Shown: positions 49,399 to 57,821 of the stretch, piece after piece
Position numbering within the stretch: the first letter of the stretch is position 1
Layout: each line of letters starts with the position of its first letter
Source: Ramlibacter montanisoli
GTDB lineage: Bacteria; Pseudomonadota; Gammaproteobacteria; Burkholderiales; Burkholderiaceae_C
Reading direction: 5' to 3'
NCBI RefSeq assembly: GCF_013087525.1
Contig: NZ_JABFCS010000001.1
Coordinates: forward strand, 1,178,001 to 1,242,000
DNA: 64,000 bases
Made by a program: the position numbers and the translations under genes
The notes under the pieces: generated by a model
Databases searched by the model: none
What the model saw: the letters and a program-made list of their open reading frames with translations, nothing else
What the model was told of the DNA's origin: nothing

Positions 49399-50025
49399 TC
49401 AGGCTTTCGGAGGCTGTTGCCCCAGCGCGATCTTCAGCAGGTCGGCCACCGTGTTGGCGTTCAGCTTTTCCATGATGTTGGCGCGGTGCGCCTCCACGGT
49501 CTTGATGCTGATGCCCAGGTCGTCGGCGATCTGCTTGTTCAGGCGCCCGGCCACGATGCGTTCCAGCACCTGGGCCTCGCGCGAGGTCAGCTTGGACAGC
49601 AGGGCGTCGCGGCTGGCGGCGCTCTGGAATTCGGCGAAGGTGTCCTTGGCGCGTTCGAGCATGCGCTCCACCAGGCTCACCAGCTCGTCTTCCTTGAAGG
49701 GCTTCTGGATGAAGTCCATCGCGCCCTTCTTCATGGTGTTCACCGCCATGGGCACGTCGCCGTGGCCGGTGATGAAGACCACGGGCAGCGGCGACTTGCG
49801 CTCCACCAGCCGGTCCTGCAGCTCCAGGCCCGTCATGCCGCCCATGCGGATGTCCACGATCAGGCAGGCGACCTCGCGCGGGTCGTAGCGCGCGAGGAAG
49901 GATTCGGCGGAGTCGAAGCAGCGGACACGGTAGTCCTTGCCCTCGAGCAGCCACTGGAGGGAATCGCGCACCGCTTCATCGTCGTCGACGACGTAGACGG
50001 TACCCTTCTTGGGAATCAAACTCAT
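49399..50025 (-). CDS. FixJ/NarL-type response regulator
   Basis: A 208-residue regulator. Receiver domain with [12 protein letters not shown] (acidic pocket), phospho-acceptor Asp in [19 protein letters not shown] and the QKPF Lys; C-terminal LuxR-type helix-turn-helix ([38 protein letters not shown], in part). ATG overlaps the kinase stop (ATGA), so the pair is translated together. Probably activated by the adjacent kinase. The target could include the divergent aceE operon, which is inference. Confidence 0.92.
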   Translation of the reverse strand: MSLIPKKGTVYVVDDDEAVRDSLQWLLEGKDYRVRCFDSAESFLARYDPREVACLIVDIRMGGMTGLELQDRLVERKSPLPVVFITGHGDVPMAVNTMKKGAMDFIQKPFKEDELVSLVERMLERAKDTFAEFQSAASRDALLSKLTSREAQVLERIVAGRLNKQIADDLGISIKTVEAHRANIMEKLNANTVADLLKIALGQQPPKA

Positions 50026-52558
50026 GCTGTTGTCACCCCGGCGTCCTTGCCCACTATCGGACTTGTAGCACCGGACACCGGTATCCAGAAGGAAAACCGG
50101 CAACCGGAGACTTCACTGCCATTGTAGATGTTCTCGGCCTGCATCCGGCCGTGGTGCGACTCCACGATTGAGCGGCACAGGTTCAGGCCGATGCCCATGC
50201 CTTCGGCCTTGGTGGAGAAGAAGGCTTCGTAAAGACGGTCCATCACTTCCGGCGCCAGGCCCTGGCCCGAATCGAGCACCGAGAACTCCACCACCGGCTG
50301 TTCGTCCACCGCCTTGGGCACCACGCGCAGTTCCACGCTGCGCCGGCCCGGCGGGCGGGCGGCCGATTCGATGGCCTCGGCGGCGTTGCGCAAGAGGTTC
50401 ACCAGCACCTGCTCGATCAGGATCGGGTCCACCATCAGCTGCGGCAGGCGCGCGGCGACATAGTGCGACATGCGCACGTTGCGCCGGCGCAGCTCGATGT
50501 CGGCCAGTTCCAGCGCCTCGCTGACCATCACGCTCACGTCGGAGGGCGTGCGGTTCGGCTCGCTGCGCTTCACGAAGGTGCGGATGCGCTGGATGATCTG
50601 GCCGGCGCGCTGGGCCTGGCGGGCCGTCTTGTCCAGGGCCGCCAGCACGTCGTCGTCGCTGATCTGCCTGCCGCGGATGCGCGACATGAGGCCGTTGCAG
50701 TAGTTGCTGATCGCCGTCAGCGGCTGGTTCAGTTCGTGCGCCACGCTGGAAGCCATCTCGCCCATGGTGATCAGGCGGCTGGCGGACTGCGCGCGTTCGG
50801 CCTGGGCGGCGGCCTGTTCCTCCGCGTTGCGGCGCGAGGTGATGTCGGTGGCGATCACCATCTGCGCCAGGCGCCCGTCCACCCAGTTCAGGTAGCGCGA
50901 ACGCACTTCCAGCCACTTGCCCAGTTCGGGCACGAAGATCTCGGCGTTCTCGGAGGTGCCGGTCGTCAGCGGATCGGTCGGCAGGCCGACGAAGGAATCG
51001 ACTTCGTCGAGGTGTTCGTCGTTCGTCCGCGGTGCTTCCGTCATGCCCGCCTGCGCCACCATCCCGAGGTGGCCGCCGGCACGGCCGCCGAACCACAGGC
51101 GGTACAGCTTGTTGGCGAACAGCAGTTCCTCGCTGCCCAGGGGCGCCACCGACACCGAGGCGTCCAGCGCTTCCAGCACGGTGGTGAAACGCTCGTGCGA
51201 GGCCTGCAGCTGCTCGCGGATGCGCGTGGGCTCGGTGATGTCGGTCATCGACGTCATCCAGCCGGTCTGGTGGCCCTTGGCATCCACCAGCGGGGACACG
51301 TACAGGCGCGCGTCGAACAGGCTGCCGTCCTTGCGCTTGACGCGCACCTGGAAGCCGCCCTGGATGGTGCGGCCCTTGAGCTCGTCGTCCAGGCGCGCGG
51401 CCAGCAGCTCGCGGTCTTCTTCCGGCCAGTAGGGGAAGGGCGGCGTGCGGCCCACCAGTTCCGCTTCGCTCCAGCCCGTCATCTGGCAGAAGGCGGCGTT
51501 CACGTAGGTGATGCGGCCGTGCATGTCCAGCGCCCGCATGCCGGTGAGCATGGAGTTCTCCATGGCGCGGCGGAAGTTGGTCTCGGCCATCAGCGCCTGC
51601 TGCGCCTGCATGCGCCGGCGCGTGTGGCGCCAGTTGGCGATCAGCATCCAGGCGGTCATCGCCGAGAGCGCGCCCACCAGCCAGAACAGGCCGCTGCCGA
51701 TCACGCCCAGGCCGGTGCGATAGGCCTGCGCGCGGATGATCAGGCCGTTGCCCACGGGCGAGACCGGCACTTCGTATTCGTTCGGCTGGGCCGCCCAGGG
51801 CAGGAACTGCGTGGCGGGATTGCGCGGCGGCACCGAGGTGCCGGCCAGCACGCGCGCCTTGCCATCGAGCAGGGCCACCGCGTATTTCGCCGAGACCTCC
51901 GCCGGCACGCCGTAGCGCAGCAGGCCGTCGATGGAGTACTCGCCCAGGATGATGCCGCCGAACTTGCCTTGTTCCGCCAGCGGCACGTGCAGCTGCAGCA
52001 GGCCCGAGCTGTCGGGCCCGGCGACCGGCTGCGAGTACACCGGCTGCTGCAGGTCGCGCGCCAGGCTGTACATGGTCTCGGTCTCGCCGGGGCGCAGCAC
52101 CTCGCCCTTGATGCGCACCTGCGGCACGGCGATGCTCGGGGCCGCGTAGCTGGCGGTGACGCGCCGACGCTCGTCGATCCACGTGAGCATCAGCAGTTCG
52201 GGGTACTGCGCGATCATCGATTCGGCGCGCCCCACGAACTCCTCGGCGTCCACCTCCTTGTTGGAGATGTCGCGCGCAATGCGCATCAGCTGTTCCTGCC
52301 GCTCCAGCAGGCGCAGGCGCATGCGCTGCTGCGCATATTCGACGTCGCGGCGCACCGCTTCCTGCTCGCGGTCCATCTCCTCCAGCCGCAGGTACCAGAA
52401 GGCGGACACGATGGCGGCGAGGAACAGCAGCACGGCCGCCAGCGGCGCGAGCATCGCGTAGCGGTCCTGGCGCGTGGGCGTCTGGCGGCGCCACCAGTGC
52501 CGCCACCAGTCCGGGATCGGGCCTTCGGGGGGAGCTCCGAAGCGGGGGATTCATGCAT
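50022..52558 (-). CDS. PAS-domain sensor histidine kinase, frameshifted near the N-terminus
   Basis: Membrane sensor kinase. A first membrane helix (LAPLAAVLLFLAAIVSAFWY) and a second (GSGLFWLVGALSAMTAWM) bound a periplasmic sensor region of about 220 residues; two PAS domains follow (RAMENSMLTGMRALDMHG... and TVLEALDASVSVA...), then HisKA with the phospho-His in VAHELNQPLTAI and HATPase_c (DSGQGLAPEV, GIGLNLCRSIVE). The open frame starts at MLAPLAAV, but the upstream bases encode a continuous Trp-rich segment (PDWWRHWWRRQ) and, after adding one base in the G run at 52527-52532, join an ATG at 52558. Restored length is 845 residues. Signal unknown. Confidence 0.87.
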
Positions 52559-52755
52559 GAGTCGGGTAGTTTAGGCGCGCGCCGGTGCGGCGCGACCTCG
52601 TGTGAGCAACGTTCTGGGCCAAGGTGCCGTGCACAGCAGTTCGCATTATGAAACCAGTAAGCACCATTTGAAATCTGCGAATGTTTATGAGACACTCCCC
52701 GCCTCGCACGGGCAGCCCGTACTAAATTCACTCGCACGCTACCAGGAGACAACAA

Positions 52756-55461
52756 ATGTCCGCACAGCCCGACCACCTGTTCGGCTCGGCCGCCAACGAC
52801 GCAGACGCGCAGGAGACGCGGGAATGGGTGGAGGCCCTGGCGGCCGTCATCGCCACCGAGGGCCGCGACCGCGGGCATTTCCTGATCGAGCAGCTGCTCG
52901 AGGAGGCGCGGCAGCAGGGCATCGACCTGCCGTTCTCCGCCACCACCGGTTACGTGAACACGATCGAGCCGCAGGACGAGGAGCGCTGCCCGGGCAACCT
53001 CGAGATCGAGGAGCGCCTGCGCGCCTTCATGCGCTGGAACGCGATGGCCATGGTGGTCAAGGCCAACCGCCTGCACCCCGAGGACGGCGGCGACCTCGGC
53101 GGCCACATCAGCTCCTTCGCCTCGCTGGCGACCATGCTGGGCGCGGGCTTCAACCACTTCTGGCACGCCGAGAGCGAGAACCACGGCGGCGACTGCCTCT
53201 ACATCCAGGGCCACAGCGCGCCCGGCATCTACGCCCGCGCCTTCCTGGAAGGCCGCATCACGGAAGAACAGCTGCTGAACTTCCGCCAGGAAGTGGACGG
53301 CAAGGGCCTGTCCAGCTATCCGCACCCGAAGCTGATGCCCGACTTCTGGCAGTTCCCCACGGTGTCCATGGGCCTGGGCCCGCTGATGGCGATCTACCAG
53401 GCGCGCTTCCTGAAGTACCTGCATGCGCGCGGCATCGCCAACACCGAGAACCGCAAGGTCTGGGCCTTCCTGGGCGACGGCGAGATGGACGAAGTGGAAT
53501 CGCTGGGCGCCATCGGCGTGGCCGCGCGCGAGAAGCTGGACAACCTGGTGTTCGTCGTCAACTGCAATCTGCAGCGCCTGGACGGCCCGGTGCGCGGCAA
53601 CGGCAAGATCATCCAGGAGCTGGAAGGCGAATTCCGCGGCGCCGGCTGGAACGTGATCAAGCTGGTGTGGGGCAGCTACTGGGACCCGCTGCTGGCGCGC
53701 GACAAGGATGGCGCGCTGCGCCAGATCATGATGCAGACGCTGGACGGCGACTACCAGGCGATGAAGGCCAACGACGGCGCCTTCGTGCGCAAGAACTTCT
53801 TCGGCCGCAACCCGAAGGCGTTGGAGATGGTCGCCAAGATGAGCGACGAGGACATCTGGCGCCTCAACCGCGGCGGCCACGACCCGCAGAAGGTCTATGC
53901 GGCCTTCCACCGCGCCGTGAACACCAAGGGCCAGCCGACGGTGCTCCTGATCAAGACCGTCAAGGGCTTCGGCATGGGCAAGGCCGGCGAGGGCAAGAAC
54001 ATCGCCCACCAGGCCAAGAAGCTGGGTGACGACGACATCCGCACCTTCCGCGACCGCTTCAACATCCCGATCCCGGACGAGAAGCTGGCCGACATCCCCT
54101 TCTACAAGCCGGAAGAGCACACCCCGGAGATGCAGTACCTGCACGCGCGCCGCAAGGCGCTGGGCGGCTACCTGCCCAAGCGCCGCGCCAAGGCCGACGA
54201 GCAGCTGAAGGTGCCGGGACTCGACGCCTTCAAGGCCGTGACCGACCCGACGGCCGAAGGCCGCGAGATCTCCACCACGCAGGCCTACGTGCGCTTCCTG
54301 ACCGCGCTGCTGCGCGACAAGGAGCTCGGAGAGCGCGTGGTGCCGATCCTGGTGGACGAGGCCCGCACCTTCGGCATGGAAGGCCTGTTCCGCCAGATCG
54401 GCATCTACAACGTCGAAGGGCAGAAGTACACGCCGCAGGACCGCGACCAGGTCTCCTACTACAAGGAAGACCAGAAGGGCCAGATCCTGCAGGAAGGCAT
54501 CAACGAGGCGGGTGGCATGGCCAGCTGGATCGCGGCGGCGACCAGCTACAGCACCAGCAACCGCGTGATGATCCCGTTCTTCATCTACTACTCGATGTTC
54601 GGGTTGCAGCGCGTGGGCGACCTGTGCTGGGCTGCCGGCGACATGCAGGCGCGCGGCTTCCTGCTGGGCGGGACCTCGGGCCGCACGACGCTCAACGGCG
54701 AGGGCCTGCAGCACGAGGACGGGCACAGCCACATCATCGCGCAGACCATTCCCAACTGCGTGAGCTACGACCCGACCTTCGCGCACGAAGTGGCGGTGAT
54801 CATGCAGGACGGCCTGAAGCGCATGGTGGAGAAGCAGGAGAACGTCTTCTACTACATCACGCTGCTCAACGAGAACTACCCCATGCCCGGCCTGCAGCCC
54901 GGCACCGAGGAGCAGATCGTCAAGGGCATGTACCTGTGCAAGCCGGGCGGCGCCGGCAAGCTGCGCGTGCAGCTGATGGGCAGCGGCACCATCCTGCGCG
55001 AATCGCTGGCCGCGCAGGAGCTGCTGGCCAAGGACTGGGGCGTGCAGGCCGACGTGTGGAGCTGCCCGAGCTTCAACGAGCTGGCCCGCGACGGCCTCGA
55101 TTGCGAACGCTGGAACCTGCTGCACCCCACGGCCACGCCGCGCGTGCCCTTCGTCGCGCAGCAGCTGGAAAAGCACGCCGGCCCCGTCGTGGCATCCACC
55201 GACTACATCAAGCAGTACGTCGACCAGATCCGCGCCTTCATTCCCAAGGGCCGGGCGTACAAGGTGCTGGGCACCGACGGCTTCGGCCGCAGCGACTTCC
55301 GCAGCAAGCTGCGCGAGCACTTCGAGGTGAACCGCCATTACGTGGTGGTGGCAGCGCTCAAGGCGCTGTCCGAGGAAGGCACCGTGCCGGTCGCGAAGGT
55401 GGCCGAAGCCATCCACAAGTACGGCATCAAGGCCGACAAGATCAACCCGCTGTACGCCTGA
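52756..55461 (+). CDS. aceE: Pyruvate dehydrogenase E1 component
   Basis: TPP-dependent decarboxylase of the pyruvate dehydrogenase complex, homodimeric type, 901 residues, complete. TPP/Mg site FLGDGEMDEVESLGA and NCNLQRLDGPVRGNG; HISSFAS and GHSHIIAQTIPNC-type catalytic loops. RBS AGGAGA before ATG. The 197-base gap to the divergent kinase must hold its promoter; I see no confident -35/-10 pair. First gene of aceE-aceF-BPH-lpdA. Confidence 0.96.
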   Translation: MSAQPDHLFGSAANDADAQETREWVEALAAVIATEGRDRGHFLIEQLLEEARQQGIDLPFSATTGYVNTIEPQDEERCPGNLEIEERLRAFMRWNAMAMVVKANRLHPEDGGDLGGHISSFASLATMLGAGFNHFWHAESENHGGDCLYIQGHSAPGIYARAFLEGRITEEQLLNFRQEVDGKGLSSYPHPKLMPDFWQFPTVSMGLGPLMAIYQARFLKYLHARGIANTENRKVWAFLGDGEMDEVESLGAIGVAAREKLDNLVFVVNCNLQRLDGPVRGNGKIIQELEGEFRGAGWNVIKLVWGSYWDPLLARDKDGALRQIMMQTLDGDYQAMKANDGAFVRKNFFGRNPKALEMVAKMSDEDIWRLNRGGHDPQKVYAAFHRAVNTKGQPTVLLIKTVKGFGMGKAGEGKNIAHQAKKLGDDDIRTFRDRFNIPIPDEKLADIPFYKPEEHTPEMQYLHARRKALGGYLPKRRAKADEQLKVPGLDAFKAVTDPTAEGREISTTQAYVRFLTALLRDKELGERVVPILVDEARTFGMEGLFRQIGIYNVEGQKYTPQDRDQVSYYKEDQKGQILQEGINEAGGMASWIAAATSYSTSNRVMIPFFIYYSMFGLQRVGDLCWAAGDMQARGFLLGGTSGRTTLNGEGLQHEDGHSHIIAQTIPNCVSYDPTFAHEVAVIMQDGLKRMVEKQENVFYYITLLNENYPMPGLQPGTEEQIVKGMYLCKPGGAGKLRVQLMGSGTILRESLAAQELLAKDWGVQADVWSCPSFNELARDGLDCERWNLLHPTATPRVPFVAQQLEKHAGPVVASTDYIKQYVDQIRAFIPKGRAYKVLGTDGFGRSDFRSKLREHFEVNRHYVVVAALKALSEEGTVPVAKVAEAIHKYGIKADKINPLYA

Positions 55462-55523
55462 CGGCCTGACAATCGGTCCCCAAGAAAGAGAAGGCCCCGG
55501 TCGGGCCGCGGAGAACAAGAAAC

Positions 55524-57209
55524 ATGGCTCTGGTCGAAGTGAAGGTCCCCGACATCGGGGACTTCTCGGAAGTCGCCGTCATCGAACTGCTGGTGAAGCC
55601 CGGCGACACGATCAAGGCGGAACAGTCCCTCGTCACCGTCGAATCCGACAAGGCTTCGATGGAGATTCCTGCCAGCCACGCGGGCGTGGTGAAGGAACTC
55701 AAGGTGAAGATCGGCGACAAGGTGAAGGAAGGGAGCGTGATTGCGTTGGTGGAGGCGGCTGGTGCTGCGTCCGGCAGCCCCTCACCCCAGCCCTCTCCCC
55801 AGAGGGGAGAGGGAGCAGCTGCCCCCGCGCCTGCATCCTCTCCCTCTCCCGCCCCGGCGGGAGAGGGCCGGGGTGAGGGTGGCCCGATCGAAGTCCGCGT
55901 CCCCGACATCGGCGACTTCAAGGACGTCGCCGTCATCGAGGTGCTGGTCAAGCCCGGCGATGCCATCAAGGTCGAGCAGTCGCTGATCACCGTCGAATCG
56001 GACAAGGCCTCGATGGAGATCCCGTCCTCGGCCGCCGGCGTGCTCAAGGAACTGAAGGTCAAGGTCGGCGACAAGGTCAACATCGGTGACCTGGTCGCGA
56101 TGGTGACGGGCATGGGTGGTGGTGCCGCGAGCCCCTCACCCCAGCCCTCTCCCCAGAGGGGAGAGGGGGCAGCAGCCCCGGCGCGCGCCGAAGCACCCGT
56201 TGCGCCACAGGCAACGGGTGACCGCACGCCGCCCACCGCCGCCCTGCCGCCGCACGAACCGGCCAGCCCCAACGGCAGCCTGCCGCATGCCTCGCCCTCG
56301 GTGCGCAAGTTCGCGCGCGAGCTCGGCGTGCCGCTGGAGGAAGTCAGGGGCACCGGGCCCAAGGGCCGCATCACGCAGGAAGACGTCCAGACCTTCACCA
56401 AGTCGGTGATGTCCGGCGATGCGCGCACCAAGGCCGCGGCGGCCAAGGCGCCCGCGGGTGCTGGTGGCGGCGAGGCCCTGGGCCTGATCCCCTGGCCGAA
56501 GGTCGACTTCGCGAAGTTCGGTCCCGTCGAGCGCAAGGAGCGGCCGCGCATCAAGAAGATCAGCGCCGCGAACCTGCACCGCAACTGGGTGATGATCCCG
56601 CACGTCACCAACCACGACGACGCGGACATCACCGAGCTGGAAGCCTTCCGCGTGCAGATGAACAAGGAAAACGAGAAGGCCGGCATCAAGCTGACCATGC
56701 TCGGCTTCCTGATGAAGGCCTGCGTGGCCGCGCTGAAGAAATTCCCCGACTTCAACAGCTCGCTCGACGGCGAGGAGCTGGTGCTCAAGAGCTACTACCA
56801 CATCGGATTCGCGGCGGACACGCCGAACGGCCTGATGGTCCCGGTGATCAAGGACGCGGACAAGAAGGGCGTGGTGCAGATCGCGCAGGAAACGGCAGAG
56901 CTGGCGAAGAAGGCGCGCGAGGGCAAGCTGAGCCCTGCCGAGATGTCGGGCGCCACTTTCACCATTTCTTCGCTCGGCGGGATCGGTGGCCGGTACTTCA
57001 CCCCGATCATCAATGCGCCGGAAGTCGCTATCCTAGGCGTCTGCAAAAGCCAGACCGAGCCGGTCTGGGATGGCAAGCAGTTCCAGCCACGGCTGATGCT
57101 GCCGCTGTCGCTCTCATGGGATCACCGGGTCATCGATGGAGCGTCGGCAGCGCGCTTCAACGCCTACCTGGGACAGATCCTGGCGGACTTCCGTCGCGTG
57201 CTCCTCTAA
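55524..57209 (+). CDS. aceF: Pyruvate dehydrogenase E2 (dihydrolipoyl acetyltransferase), two lipoyl domains
   Basis: Core of the pyruvate dehydrogenase complex, 561 residues. Two lipoyl domains (residues about 1-76 and 118-195), each with the lipoyl Lys in [10 protein letters not shown]; a peripheral-subunit-binding domain (ASPSVRKFARELGVPLEEV, about 255-290); and the catalytic domain with the C-terminal SWDHRVIDGA His motif. The linkers after both lipoyl domains are translated copies of GC-rich palindromic repeats (PSPQPSPQRGEGAAAPA twice, plus PSPAPAGEGRGEGG), all in frame. 62 bases after aceE, 12 before the proteasome homologue. Confidence 0.95.
   Translation: MALVEVKVPDIGDFSEVAVIELLVKPGDTIKAEQSLVTVESDKASMEIPASHAGVVKELKVKIGDKVKEGSVIALVEAAGAASGSPSPQPSPQRGEGAAAPAPASSPSPAPAGEGRGEGGPIEVRVPDIGDFKDVAVIEVLVKPGDAIKVEQSLITVESDKASMEIPSSAAGVLKELKVKVGDKVNIGDLVAMVTGMGGGAASPSPQPSPQRGEGAAAPARAEAPVAPQATGDRTPPTAALPPHEPASPNGSLPHASPSVRKFARELGVPLEEVRGTGPKGRITQEDVQTFTKSVMSGDARTKAAAAKAPAGAGGGEALGLIPWPKVDFAKFGPVERKERPRIKKISAANLHRNWVMIPHVTNHDDADITELEAFRVQMNKENEKAGIKLTMLGFLMKACVAALKKFPDFNSSLDGEELVLKSYYHIGFAADTPNGLMVPVIKDADKKGVVQIAQETAELAKKAREGKLSPAEMSGATFTISSLGGIGGRYFTPIINAPEVAILGVCKSQTEPVWDGKQFQPRLMLPLSLSWDHRVIDGASAARFNAYLGQILADFRRVLL
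55778..55814 (+). repeat. GC-rich palindromic repeat, copy A, in the aceF linker
   Basis: CCCCTCACCCCAGCCC followed by TCTCCCC/GGGGAGA arms. Nearly identical to the copy at 56132-56172. Encodes linker residues after the first lipoyl domain. Confidence 0.85.
55837..55879 (-). repeat. GC-rich palindromic repeat, copy B (inverted), in the aceF linker
   Basis: CTCTCCC-type arm, GCCCCGGCGGG core, then GAGGGCCGGGGTGAGGG, which is the reverse complement of the left end of copies A and C. It faces copy A across 22 bases, so the pair can form one long hairpin. Confidence 0.8.
56132..56172 (+). repeat. GC-rich palindromic repeat, copy C, in the second aceF linker
   Basis: CCCCTCACCCCAGCCC with TCTCCCC/GGGGAGA arms, matching copy A for nearly its full length including the following GCAGC. 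Encodes the linker after the second lipoyl domain. Confidence 0.85.
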
Positions 57210-57221
57210 CAAAAAGAATCG

Positions 57222-57821
57222 ATGACAACTGTAGTGGTGGTGAAGAAAGCCGGACAGATCGCGATCGCGGCCGACACCCTGGTCACCTTCGGCGACACCC
57301 GCCTCGCGCACCGTTTCGAGGACAACACCAAGATCTTCAAGGTCGAGACCGACGACGGGCCCAGCTACATCGGCATGGCCGGCACGGTGGCGCACTTCCC
57401 GGTGCTGCGCAAGGCGATGGGCTCGATGCCGCGCGAGATCCTCAGGCTGGGCAGCAAGGACGAGGTGTTCGACACCTTCACCAAGCTGCATCCCTACCTC
57501 AAGGACAACTTCTTCCTGCAGACGAAGGAAGAGGACAGCGACCCCTACGAGTCCAGCCAGTTCAGCGTGGTGATCGCCAACGCGAGCGGCATCTACGGCC
57601 TCTACAGCTACCGCGAGGTCTTCGAGTTCAAGGAGTTCTGGGGCATCGGCTCGGGCCGCAGCTTCGCGCTGGGCGCGATGCACGCGGCCTACGCCAAGGC
57701 CAAGACCGCGCGTGAAGTCGCGGAAGCGGGCATCGCCGCCGGTTGCGAGTTCGATCGCAACTCCGAGCTGCCCTGCGACATCTTCACTGTCAAGACCAAA
57801 GACGCGAAAGAGGCCAAGTAA
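57222..57821 (+). CDS. Betaproteobacterial proteasome homologue (BPH), Ntn-hydrolase protease
   Basis: A 199-residue proteasome-fold protein. After removal of Met the N-terminus is Thr1 (TTVVVVKKAGQIAIAADT), with Asp17 and a Lys at about 36 in the places of the HslV/20S catalytic Asp17 and Lys33. It is distinct from HslV: it has an insertion before the Lys, lacks the GNTV/KV pattern and has no hslU beside it. From memory, this family (BPH) is found mainly in Betaproteobacteria and a relative forms a 14-subunit double ring; no partner ATPase or substrate is known to me. It sits between aceF and lpdA: 12 bases after aceF and immediately before the lpdA ATG. Confidence 0.88.
   Translation: MTTVVVVKKAGQIAIAADTLVTFGDTRLAHRFEDNTKIFKVETDDGPSYIGMAGTVAHFPVLRKAMGSMPREILRLGSKDEVFDTFTKLHPYLKDNFFLQTKEEDSDPYESSQFSVVIANASGIYGLYSYREVFEFKEFWGIGSGRSFALGAMHAAYAKAKTAREVAEAGIAAGCEFDRNSELPCDIFTVKTKDAKEAK

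Noticed and set aside
52559..52755. A TTGAAA/TATGAG promoter upstream of aceE
   Set aside because: The spacing between these hexamers is too short for a sigma-70 promoter; other pairs were no better.
50113..55518. A 1801-codon open frame on the minus strand across aceE and the sensor kinase gene
   Set aside because: It is antisense to aceE and in another frame of the kinase; composition is the His/Arg/Val/Ala pattern of a GC-rich antisense shadow. It has no domain of its own.
57222..57821. Annotation as HslV
   Set aside because: There is no hslU beside it, and the region between Asp17 and the Lys is longer than in HslV; operon context and sequence fit the BPH family better.
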